DNA of 7,343 nucleotides from an uncultured Microcoleaceae cyanobacterium (GCA_938083405.1 CALKCV010000369.1:1-7343); one strand, 5' to 3'; counted from the first letter of the stretch, positions 1-5,098 are shown. Translations and numbers: made by a program. The notes: generated by a model from the sequence alone, not told the origin.

Positions 1-1
1 C

Positions 2-520
2 CCAGTTGCCAGCGACTACGACTTCTCAAAACACGACGAGCAAGTTTTAAAAAGAGCTTGCCAACTTAAAAGCGAAGGTTTTACCGTCTATGTAGAAAAC
101 GACAACTCCTTCAGCGTCCGAGGCAAAACCTACGATATCCGCGTCGCCGGCAAACCAGATATTGTCGCCATTAAAGACGGTTGGGTAGTAGTGGAAGACA
201 TTAAAACCGGCAAGCGCAAAAATTCCCATAAAATGCAAGTGCTTCTTTATATGTTGCTCTTACCCGTAGCGCCAGAAACCAAACATCTTTGCCAAGGAAA
301 AATCCCCCACGGTCGCCTCATCTATAACGACGACATCCTAGAGATTCCCCATTGGCAAGTCGATCGCCCCTTCAAACAACATCTCCGAGAAGCGATCGCC
401 ACCTTATGCGACCCCAACCCGGTTCAACCAAAACCCAGTCAGTGGGAATGTCGCTATTGCAAGCTGTCCTCCGAACATTGTTCGGCAAAAGTTCTGCCCC
501 AAACATCCGCCGCCGGTTAG
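2..520 (+). CDS. PD-(D/E)XK nuclease family protein, RecB/Cas4-like (5' end outside window)
   Basis: The frame is open from the window edge to TAG at 518-520 and gives the last 172 residues. Numbered within this fragment, the nuclease signature is visible: GKPD with Asp53, then VVEDIKTGK with Asp66 and Lys68 (the D-x-K pair), then Gln79-x3-Tyr83, the QxxxY motif of RecB/Cas4-type nucleases. Near the C-terminus Cys150, Cys153 and Cys160 form CxxC-x6-C. In Cas4/AddB-like relatives such a cluster, with one more N-terminal cysteine, binds a [4Fe-4S] centre; that fourth cysteine would lie upstream of the window. The family cuts or trims DNA with Mg2+ or Mn2+. No CRISPR array or cas gene is seen, so the specific role is unknown and I give no symbol. 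The family call is firm; an Fe-S cluster is an inference. Confidence 0.85.
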   Translation, partial: PVASDYDFSKHDEQVLKRACQLKSEGFTVYVENDNSFSVRGKTYDIRVAGKPDIVAIKDGWVVVEDIKTGKRKNSHKMQVLLYMLLLPVAPETKHLCQGKIPHGRLIYNDDILEIPHWQVDRPFKQHLREAIATLCDPNPVQPKPSQWECRYCKLSSEHCSAKVLPQTSAAG

Positions 521-536
521 GGGAAACGGGAAATGA

Positions 537-602
537 GGGCAAACAGAACGGACATCAAAATTTATGCTTTTTCCAAATATTCAACGCCCGTTCTGTTTGC
601 CC
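537..602. repeat. Inverted repeat with 15-bp perfect arms between convergent genes
   Basis: GGGCAAACAGAACGG at 537-551 is matched by its exact reverse complement at 588-602, with a 36-base AT-rich loop. It lies between the 3' end of the nuclease gene (+) and the 3' end of the HigA-like gene (-), so it could act as a bidirectional terminator. No long T-run follows either arm. The arms resemble a dispersed cyanobacterial intergenic repeat, so it may simply be a mobile palindrome. Confidence 0.7.
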
Positions 603-641
603 CTACATTCTTATTTAACTCTGCGTTTTGGCGATCGCTCT

Positions 642-995
642 TCATCCTTGAAACAAACTAGAATCAACCTTAAAAAAATCCCCCAAGACTTCAGCTAGTT
701 CGTTGTTAACCTCAACCTCACCATTAACCAACTCAAAAGCAACATCCTCCGAACCAACAACCTCCACCAAATCTCTTGGTTCTACCTCCTGCTGTTCCAT
801 TAAAAATAGTAACATTGAATGAGGAGTCGATGCGGAACCAGGACGATAAAAATCTTCCTCGAATTTCTCAATTAAAACAATTAATAACTCATAAAGAGCA
901 TCCTCTTCTGGAGTGCGGTTTTGAACGTGCATCAACTCCTCCACAACTGCCAGGGCTCGTTCGTTTTCCTCCTCTGTTTTAAAGCGAACAGACAT
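642..995 (-). CDS. HigA-like antitoxin / XRE-type helix-turn-helix protein (orphan)
   Basis: This 117-residue protein starts at ATG 993-995. Residues 1-55 are an acidic helical region (ALAVVEELM, then TPEEDALYELLIVLIEKFEE) typical of the HigA family (COG5499). Residues 62-115 follow the helix-turn-helix layout: LMEQQEVEPRDLVEVVGSED, then LAEVLGDFFKVDSSLF. In this family the protein normally neutralises a HigB mRNA-cleaving toxin encoded just upstream and represses its own promoter. Here only about 210 bases separate it from the next gene on the same strand, and they contain a repeat but no readable HigB. The region corresponding to the recognition helix (80-100) has no Lys or Arg, unlike usual members, so DNA binding may be weak. 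Ribosome binding site is poor. Family assignment is by recalled motifs. Confidence 0.75.
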   Translation of the reverse strand: MSVRFKTEEENERALAVVEELMHVQNRTPEEDALYELLIVLIEKFEEDFYRPGSASTPHSMLLFLMEQQEVEPRDLVEVVGSEDVAFELVNGEVEVNNELAEVLGDFFKVDSSLFQG

Positions 996-1052
996 AAATC
1001 AATAGTTTCGGCAAGATATTTAGGTTATTCTAATCAAACTCTACCACTCAAA

Positions 1053-1090
1053 GCATTTGTAGGTTGGGTGGAACGAGGGTGGAACCCAAC
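1053..1090 (+). repeat. Dispersed 38-bp palindromic repeat, copy 1
   Basis: It begins GCATTTGTAGGTTGGG and ends ACCCAAC, with complementary ends GTTGGGT (1063-1069) and ACCCAAC (1084-1090). A second copy of the same length lies in inverted orientation at 1855-1892; both share the GCATTTGTAGGT edge and the ACCCAAC end while the centre differs. It lies where a HigB toxin gene would be expected, upstream of the HigA-like gene. Confidence 0.7.
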
Positions 1091-1209
1091 AAAATCGTTG
1101 GTTGTCGCTACGATCTGTTCTAGGGTTGGCGAGGTATTCGATCGCTCCCGCCCATCTTGCCGGTCGCTGGATGAGGAATTTAGAAAAGCGACCTCACCCA
1201 CCAAAAAAG

Positions 1210-1410
1210 CTATCTGTTTTCAAACTGAAGAACGCCCAAATTTTCTGATGAAACCCTGGTAGTCAGTTGCAGAATCTCAACTCCCACGACTTTACCGTCG
1301 CTGTTAAAATCCAAGATTACTCCAGGTTCTACTTCTTCGGACTCGATAATCGGAGATTCATCAAGACGAAAGTACAAAGCGTCGCTTTCCTTATCTATTT
1401 TTAGTTTCAT
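1210..1410 (-). CDS. DUF2283 domain-containing protein
   Basis: This 66-residue protein nearly equals one DUF2283 domain (PF10049). The family pattern is clear: KIDKESDALYFRLDE at 4-18, then SEEVEPGVILDF at 24-35 and GKVVGVEIL at 39-47. The biochemical function of the family is unknown. The start at ATG 1408-1410 is supported by a strong AGGAGG at 1416-1421, five bases away. That site lies inside the last Arg-Arg codons of the DUF4258 gene upstream, whose TAA (1413-1415) is only two bases from this ATG, so the pair was one translationally linked operon. Such neighbouring DUF4258/DUF2283 genes recur in cyanobacteria as far as I recall, and a toxin-antitoxin-like role is sometimes suspected. 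Its partner is now broken. Confidence 0.85.
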   Translation of the reverse strand: MKLKIDKESDALYFRLDESPIIESEEVEPGVILDFNSDGKVVGVEILQLTTRVSSENLGVLQFENR

Positions 1411-1412
1411 AA

Positions 1413-1782
1413 TTACCTCCTAATCCTGCGGTAAAAAAAAACAGTAACAACACGGTTTGGTTCCACCGATACATTCATCACCACCCGTAAAAAACGGCCC
1501 CCAAATTCGGGAATCGCTTTAATGTAGTGGGTTGTCTTATCAGCTTTCACCTCATTAAGCTGTCAGACATCTAGATTTTAAAAGTTCTTTTGTGAAATCC
1601 TTGCAGTGCGAACGCGCCCCGCGTGCCGGATCGCGAGTGCATCCTGCTCGCTGCCCTATAAAAATTAAATGCAAAGGCAGCTTATAATCTGGTTCGCTGA
1701 CAGTTCTATTTACCCATTCTTCAGGTATCTCTCGCTCCTCCATGACATTTCGGGCATGAAGAGAATACTCGATATTTGACAC
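1413..1782 (-). pseudogene. DUF4258 domain protein gene, interrupted by a 117-bp insertion
   Basis: The gene starts at GTG 1780-1782 with GGAGGT at 1791-1796, eight bases away. The first 34 residues match the DUF4258 N-terminus (IEYSLHARNVMEEREIPEEW, then SEPDYK). The frame then runs into foreign sequence and stops at 1555-1557 after 75 residues. The missing C-terminal half is present at about 1413-1557 in another register: ADKTTHYIKAIPEFGGRFLR, then VVTVFFYRRIRR and TAA. Deleting 121 bases (1562-1682, the insert plus one AGCT copy) joins the halves as DYK-LNEVKADK and gives an uninterrupted 82-residue protein, normal for the family. The function of DUF4258 is not established. The product made now would have half the domain plus a 41-residue unrelated tail. 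Confidence 0.85.
1562..1678. mobile_element. 117-bp MITE-like insertion in the DUF4258 gene
   Basis: The insert is flanked by direct repeats AGCT at 1558-1561 and 1679-1682, consistent with a 4-bp target duplication. Its ends are weakly inverted: CATCTAGATTTTAAAAG near one end resembles CATTTAATTTTTATAG read from the other, with one gap and a few mismatches. The centre is GC-rich and holds a short hairpin, GCGAG...CTCGC at about 1633-1652, of the type found in dispersed cyanobacterial repeats. It has no room for a transposase, so it would have moved in trans. The boundaries follow from the restored reading frame, which is strong evidence for an insertion; the MITE label is inferred. Confidence 0.7.
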
Positions 1783-1817
1783 AAAATTTTACCTCCAGTT
1801 TCGTTTTTTTAGAAAAT

Positions 1818-1848
1818 CCCCCCCCTGTAAGCCTTTGAAAGGGGGGGG
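1818..1848. repeat. Hairpin of C8 and G8 runs
   Basis: Eight C at 1818-1825 face eight G at 1841-1848 across a 15-base loop. This is a dispersed C-run/G-run palindrome type that recurs here at 3321-3339 and 3393-3409. It lies between the start of the DUF4258 gene and the end of cbiX, both on the minus strand. Confidence 0.75.
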
Positions 1849-1854
1849 CTGATT

Positions 1855-1892
1855 GTTGGGTTTCGCTGTCGCGGAGCCCGACCTACAAATGC
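1855..1892 (-). repeat. Dispersed 38-bp palindromic repeat, copy 2
   Basis: Read on the minus strand it begins GCATTTGTAGGTCGGG and ends AACCCAAC, matching copy 1 at 1053-1090 in length and in both edges. The centre has diverged but stays self-complementary at its ends. No coding potential is seen. Confidence 0.7.
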
Positions 1893-1905
1893 TAATTCGA
1901 TCGCC

Positions 1906-1938
1906 AGAAACCGGGTTTTTCGCAAAAACCCGGTTTCT
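1906..1938. terminator. 33-bp perfect palindrome after cbiX, possible terminator
   Basis: AGAAACCGGGTTTTT (1906-1920) and its exact complement (1924-1938) flank a 3-base loop. It lies 31 bases beyond the cbiX stop codon, so a hairpin in the transcript there could terminate transcription or protect the 3' end. It is also a member of a common cyanobacterial repeat: a diverged 33-bp copy is at 5133-5165 behind another gene. The repeat identity is certain; a terminator function is inferred. Confidence 0.6.
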
Positions 1939-1969
1939 TAAATCTCCTGTCGCCAACCAACCCCAAAAA

Positions 1970-2968
1970 TTAAGGAGTCCGCCAAATACGCTGGTGGTAC
2001 GCCTCCGGATCCGCATAAGGATCCGCCGCTGCATGAGAATGGTCGTGACCGTGACCGTGACCGTGACCGTGACCGTGACCGTGACCGTGGTGGTGATGAC
2101 CGTTAGAACCTTCCGAAGCAACTAAACGAAACTTACAGGTTTCGCAATTCATCTTTACTTCCCCTAACTGAGTTTCAATTTCCCGTTCCCGCATCAATTC
2201 CAACAACTTCCCATCCACTCCCATCTCTGGCAGACAACTCATGGAAATATCGGGATGCATTTCCTGTTGCCCTGCGGTGACGTCGAAGATTTTCTTAACC
2301 AAAACTCCGGTAAACAAGAAGTAAGGCAAAACAATAATTCGTTTCGGTCGATAAAGCATCGCCCGGCGGAAACCTTCCTCCAGACGGGGATGAGTAATGC
2401 CGATAAAACAAGTTTCCACCGTGTGATAACCGCTACCCTCCCACACCATTCGGGCCAGTTTATAAACATCGCCGTTGGCATCCGGGTCGCTGGAACCTCG
2501 CCCCACGAACAACAACACCGTTTCCGATCGCTTAAACTCATCCCTATCTAACCCCGCCAGGCGCGATCGCCACAAATCTAAAATCCCCGGCGCGATGCCA
2601 AAATGCCGTCCGTAATGAAACTTTACCCCCGGATGCCGTTCTTTTGCCCGGTCTAATTCGTTAGTAATATCAAACTTATTGTGTCGCGCTGCGAATAACA
2701 AAAGCGGCACCGCCGACAATTCCGTATAGCCTTTTTCCACGCATTTATCAACAGCCTCCAGAATTGTCGGACCGGTTAATTCCAGAAAACCCGCTTCTAC
2801 CGGTCGAGATTTATCTAATGCTTGATAGGCATCAACAAAGTCTAAAAAAGTTTGCCGCCCGCCAGCATCTCTGGTTCCGTGACCGATAATTAATAAAGGT
2901 CGTTTTAAAGGCAGAGGCGACAAATTTTCGCCATTAATTGATTCGTTTTTTTTTGTTTCTAATTTCAT
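1970..2968 (-). CDS. cbiX: Sirohydrochlorin cobaltochelatase CbiX, long His-rich form
   Basis: CbiX inserts Co2+ into sirohydrochlorin, the early cobalt step of the anaerobic cobalamin route, in the cytoplasm. The 332-residue protein has the two-lobed long-form layout. IIGHGTRD with His30 and LLLFAARHNKFDI with His96 match the metal-binding histidines of the N-terminal lobe, with EAGFLEL at 58-64 between them. The second lobe spans about 145-270 (VGRGSSDPDA, IVLPYFLFTG). A C-terminal extension has MNCETC with Cys275 and Cys278, the MxCxxC motif tied to an Fe-S centre in Bacillus megaterium CbiX, then a stretch with 13 His in residues 291-312, probably for cobalt storage or delivery. Seven exact hexanucleotide repeats encode its Gly-His part. 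Start ATG 2966-2968 has AAAGGA six bases upstream and lies behind a cobalamin riboswitch. A SirB-like role is less likely given that riboswitch. Confidence 0.93.
   Translation of the reverse strand: MKLETKKNESINGENLSPLPLKRPLLIIGHGTRDAGGRQTFLDFVDAYQALDKSRPVEAGFLELTGPTILEAVDKCVEKGYTELSAVPLLLFAARHNKFDITNELDRAKERHPGVKFHYGRHFGIAPGILDLWRSRLAGLDRDEFKRSETVLLFVGRGSSDPDANGDVYKLARMVWEGSGYHTVETCFIGITHPRLEEGFRRAMLYRPKRIIVLPYFLFTGVLVKKIFDVTAGQQEMHPDISMSCLPEMGVDGKLLELMREREIETQLGEVKMNCETCKFRLVASEGSNGHHHHGHGHGHGHGHGHGHDHSHAAADPYADPEAYHQRIWRTP
2044..2085. repeat. Seven perfect tandem copies of a hexanucleotide inside cbiX
   Basis: CGTGAC is repeated seven times without a mismatch. On the coding strand it encodes the alternating Gly-His tail of CbiX. 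Because the unit is six bases, slippage changes the tail by two residues per unit and never breaks the frame. Perfect codon identity across all copies points to recent expansion rather than old conserved sequence. Confidence 0.95.
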
Positions 2969-2977
2969 TTAAGTTCC

Positions 2978-3135
2978 TTTCCCGTGCTAGGCAGGAAATA
3001 GAGGTTTACAAATAACAGGCAGGCGTTCTGGCTCATCGATTTTAGCAGAAGTTTTTCTTCGATTTACAGCTGCCGCACAGCCCCGGACTCTCACCGACGT
3101 TTCCCTACACTGTCATTTTTAGGCATTTTGCCTCT
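2978..3135 (-). promoter_or_regulatory. Cobalamin (B12) riboswitch upstream of cbiX
   Basis: Reading the minus strand, the conserved core is present in order: AGGGAAACGTCGGTGAGAG (3106-3088), TCCGGGGCTG, a GCGGCA loop, CTGTAAATCG, then the B12 box GAGCCAGAACGCCTGCCTG (3034-3016). AGAGG at 3135-3131 can pair with CCTCT at 3004-3000 to close P1. After the aptamer, TTTCC (2998-2994) and GGAAA (2982-2978) form a hairpin whose loop TGCCTAGCAC (2993-2984) is complementary, apart from a TA bulge, to GTGCGGCA (3078-3071) in L5. This is the P13/L13 kissing-loop plan. The 3' strand of this hairpin overlaps the AAAGGA ribosome binding site (2980-2975), suggesting that cobalamin blocks translation of cbiX. 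The aptamer is certain in class; the folding detail is my inference. Confidence 0.92.
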
Positions 3136-3158
3136 GGCTATCTTAGCAGATTTCATCT

Positions 3159-3187
3159 CTTATCTTTTATTTAAGGCTTTAGTTCAA
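3159..3187 (-). promoter_or_regulatory. Possible sigma-70-type promoter for the riboswitch-cbiX transcript
   Basis: On the minus strand TTGAAC (3187-3182) and GATAAG (3164-3159) are separated by 17 bases. Each matches the consensus at four of six positions. A start near 3152 would place the riboswitch P1 about 17 bases into the RNA, which fits. The match is weak and the region is AT-rich. Confidence 0.35.
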
Positions 3188-3295
3188 TCAGAAAAAATTC
3201 CATGGCCGAACAATTCTTAAATTTTCCTTTTTAATTTAATCTTTGCTATTAATTTGTAGTATTTAGAGACGCTATAGCAATTCTCTCCTCCATAA

Positions 3296-3459
3296 GGCAC
3301 AGCAATTCGATCCCCCCCCGCCCCCCTTTTTAAGGGGGGAGCCGGAAAAGACTCAAAGTCCCCCGGACATTAAAAACTTCTTCCTCTGGCCTCCCCCTTC
3401 TTAAGGGGGACGGGAGGGGGATCGCAAGGGGGACCAACGGGGGATCGAATATTTGTGCC
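3296..3459. mobile_element. 164-bp element with 21-bp terminal inverted repeats (MITE-like)
   Basis: The left end at 3296-3316 (GGCACAGCAATTCGATCCCCC, one base block differing) matches the reverse complement of the right end at 3439-3459 at 18 of 21 positions. Inside are two smaller hairpins, CCCCCCTT/AAGGGGGG at 3321-3339 and CCCCCTT/AAGGGGG at 3393-3409. No ORF is present. Outside, near-identical direct repeats ACGCTATAGCAA (3269-3280) and ACGCTATAAGCAA (3479-3491) flank it at 15 and 19 bases, which could mark an older or larger insertion. No clean target duplication directly adjoins the inverted ends. Confidence 0.6.
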
Positions 3460-3500
3460 TAGCTCATAACACAGAAAAACGCTATAAGCAAAATTTAACA

Positions 3501-3529
3501 TTGACAATTATCATAAAATATGATAAAAG
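3501..3529 (+). promoter_or_regulatory. Promoter-like site with a 19-bp palindromic operator candidate
   Basis: A perfect TTGACA at 3501-3506 is followed after 17 bases by TAAAAG (3524-3529), a four-of-six match to the -10 consensus. Between and overlapping them is a perfect palindrome, TTATCATA-AAA-TATGATAA at 3508-3526, with 8-bp arms, placed where a repressor would block RNA polymerase. It points towards the small ORF at 3579 and the gene at 3782. The bound regulator cannot be named from sequence. Confidence 0.45.
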
Positions 3530-3578
3530 ATTAAGGATTGACTGGTTTTAAAAACCTGGCCAATGTCCCGGTTTAGGT

Positions 3579-3752
3579 ATGGTAAGCTGTACCAACAACT
3601 ACTATGCCTGCCAAAGAGACACCAGGCCTAACTTTGTCTGTCAAAGAGATGTCCCAGGACCCGCAAAAGGACCGCCGGACTCAGGGTTAGTGCCAGAATG
3701 TTCAAATAAACCACCAAGATCGCGAACAAAACGATACAATCCAAATTCATAG
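3579..3752 (+). CDS. Doubtful small Cys-containing ORF, 57 residues
   Basis: ATG at 3579 opens a frame of 57 codons that ends with TAG at 3750-3752. It has four cysteines (4, 11, 21, 41) and an internal duplication: CQRDTRPNFV at 11-20 is followed by CQRDVPG, reflected in the DNA by CCAAAGAGA and TCAAAGAGA. The second half is rich in Pro, Arg and Lys. It starts about 50 bases after the promoter-like site and ends 29 bases before the next gene. There is no convincing ribosome binding site, since the only AGG lies one base from the ATG. I do not recognise it. It may be a small peptide gene, a leader, or non-coding RNA sequence. Confidence 0.25.
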   Translation: MVSCTNNYYACQRDTRPNFVCQRDVPGPAKGPPDSGLVPECSNKPPRSRTKRYNPNS

Positions 3753-3781
3753 CAGTTGACAATCCCATATCTGATTCTAAG

Positions 3782-4051
3782 ATGAACGACATTACTAACG
3801 ATTCCACGGAGAATTTGCCCCGAGAAGTTCGGGTAAATCAACTCCGATCTCTGATCGAAACCTTGCATATCGCTGATGAAGTGGCCACTAAAGGCTATCT
3901 CATCGCTAGTTCGGAACTAGCCGACCTGATGGACATCAATGCCAGTGCCGTTACCAGCAGGGGGGACAACTGGGTTTGGCGCAATTGGGTAGTCTCCAGA
4001 GTCCGTCGCGAAGGCAACCAAATTCTCTGGCAGTTGGAACGGGTGGACTAA
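3782..4051 (+). CDS. Small conserved cyanobacterial protein, winged-helix-like
   Basis: This 89-residue protein starts at ATG 3782-3784. Residues 14-40 form an amphipathic region (REVRVNQLRSLIETLHIADE) leading into GYLIASSELADLMDINASAV (38-57), which reads as helix-turn-helix. WVWRNWVVSRVRREGNQILW (64-83) follows and would fit a wing: basic, with three Trp and alternating strand-like residues. I remember similar proteins in many cyanobacteria annotated only as hypothetical, but cannot name a family. A DNA- or RNA-binding regulatory role is an inference from this layout. It stands alone on its strand here, followed by a hairpin with HIP1 sequences. No good Shine-Dalgarno site is seen, which is common in cyanobacteria. 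Confidence 0.75.
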   Translation: MNDITNDSTENLPREVRVNQLRSLIETLHIADEVATKGYLIASSELADLMDINASAVTSRGDNWVWRNWVVSRVRREGNQILWQLERVD

Positions 4052-4091
4052 CTCAGAGGAAGAGTTTCCAAAAGCTTATGGGATTTGAAGC

Positions 4092-4140
4092 GAGGCGATC
4101 GCCCTTTTGTGATTTTTCCCTAACAAGGGGCGATCGCCTC
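4092..4140 (+). terminator. Stem-loop of 13-bp arms built from HIP1 sites, possible terminator
   Basis: GAGGCGATCGCCC at 4092-4104 pairs with its exact complement at 4128-4140 across a 23-base loop. Each arm contains the HIP1 octamer GCGATCGC. It begins 41 bases after the stop codon of the gene at 3782. There is only a weak T-rich tail, so termination would not be of the classical type. Confidence 0.5.
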
Positions 4141-4152
4141 TCATTTCCCATC

Positions 4153-4191
4153 ATTAACAATTAATAATTAATAATTAACAATTAATAATTA
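4153..4191. repeat. Two 18-bp AT-only direct repeats, 21-bp period
   Basis: ATTAACAATTAATAATTA occurs at 4153-4170 and again at 4174-4191. The 21-bp spacing is two helical turns, so both copies face the same side of DNA. The tract lies 47 to 85 bases upstream of the DUF547 gene, in its probable promoter region, and may be a curved or easily melted segment. Confidence 0.6.
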
Positions 4192-4237
4192 GTTATCGCT
4201 GCTCAATTAAATTGTAATTATTAAATAATAAGTAATT

Positions 4238-5098
4238 ATGAAAGTTAGCGCATTAAAAAAAATCATGTTATTTATCCCCGCCCTCCTGTTGTGGGGAAGC
4301 GCGATCGAAATTTCAAATTCTTCTACTAGCGCCCGGGCAGCTACAACTACGCACGCTTCAAACATTGCCCAAAATATCGCCCCTTTTAACTACGACAAAT
4401 ATGCCATTGTTTTAAGCCAATATGTTAACGACAGGGGATTAGTTAATTACGAAGAATTAAAGCAAAAACGACAGATTCTCGATGACTTTAACGCAGCTAT
4501 TGGAGCGGTTTCTCCCGCAGCTTATCAATCTTGGACGGATAACGCCAAAATAGCATTTTTAATAAACGCCTACAATTCTTTAACTCTCCAATCGATAATC
4601 GATAATTACCCGACAAAAAGTATTAGAAATATTCCCGGAGTTTGGAAAATTCGCAAGTTTAATGTCGCCGGACAACAAATGACATTAGACCAGATCGAAC
4701 ATCAAATACTGCGTAAAGAATTTAATCAGCCTAAAATTCATGTAGCATTAGTTTGTGCGGCAAATAGTTGTCCTTTCCTCAGAAGAGAACCTTTTACAGC
4801 AGAAAAACTCGACGCGCAATTAGACGACCAAAGTCAAACTTTTTTAGCTCAAACTAACAACTTCCGAATAGATCGCCCTAATAACAGGGTTTATTTATCT
4901 TCTATTTTTAAATGGTTTGGCGAAGATTTTGAACCTACTTACGGTCAATCTGAGAATATTCAAGGGTTAAATAACAAAGAAACGGCGGTAATTAATTACG
5001 TCAGTCAATATCTAAGTGCTGAAGACCGACAATATTTAATGCAAGGCGGTTACGATGTTAAATACTCCAATTACGATTGGTCTCTTAACGAAATGTAG
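4238..5098 (+). CDS. Exported DUF547 domain-containing protein
   Basis: This 286-residue protein has an N-terminal signal: Lys-rich start, hydrophobic core LFIPALLLWG (11-20), and a likely cleavage after Ala-Arg-Ala near residue 34. The mature part is a DUF547 domain (PF04784): NAKIAFLINAYNSLTLQSI at 102-120, SIRNIPGVWK at 128-137, IHVALVCAANSCPFLRREPF at 167-186 with Cys173 and Cys178, SIFKWFGEDF at 222-231, and the closing YDWSLNE at 279-285. The biochemical activity of DUF547 is not known, though its conserved cysteine region and export suggest a periplasmic role. The start at ATG 4238 gives a well-formed signal peptide; no strong ribosome binding site is visible. The gene stands alone, with AT-rich repeats before it and palindromes after it. 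Confidence 0.9.
   Translation: MKVSALKKIMLFIPALLLWGSAIEISNSSTSARAATTTHASNIAQNIAPFNYDKYAIVLSQYVNDRGLVNYEELKQKRQILDDFNAAIGAVSPAAYQSWTDNAKIAFLINAYNSLTLQSIIDNYPTKSIRNIPGVWKIRKFNVAGQQMTLDQIEHQILRKEFNQPKIHVALVCAANSCPFLRREPFTAEKLDAQLDDQSQTFLAQTNNFRIDRPNNRVYLSSIFKWFGEDFEPTYGQSENIQGLNNKETAVINYVSQYLSAEDRQYLMQGGYDVKYSNYDWSLNEM

Larger units (their letters stand above)
3136..3578. other. Non-coding stretch between divergent transcription units
   Basis: No credible gene is seen on either strand. The first 160 bases are AT-rich and probably hold the cbiX promoter. The middle (3296-3459) is a repeat element with C-run and G-run hairpins. The end (3501-3529) holds a promoter-like site directed to the plus strand. 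Confidence 0.6.

Noticed and set aside
996..1209. Search for a HigB toxin remnant upstream of the HigA-like gene
   Set aside because: I read the minus-strand frames and found stops and repeat sequence but no HigB-like motif; a heavily decayed remnant cannot be excluded.
1789..2125. ORFs on both strands in other frames through the CbiX His-tail repeat
   Set aside because: They are Val-Thr repeats produced by the hexanucleotide tract and conflict with the clear CbiX frame.
3508..3526. Palindrome considered as a Fur, Zur or PerR box
   Set aside because: It has a similar size and AT content, but base matches to the consensus sites I remember are insufficient to name a regulator.
3641..3868. Minus-strand ORF of 75 codons across the start of the winged-helix-like gene
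   Set aside because: It overlaps the better-supported plus-strand gene, has no recognisable domain and no ribosome binding site; it is a shadow frame.
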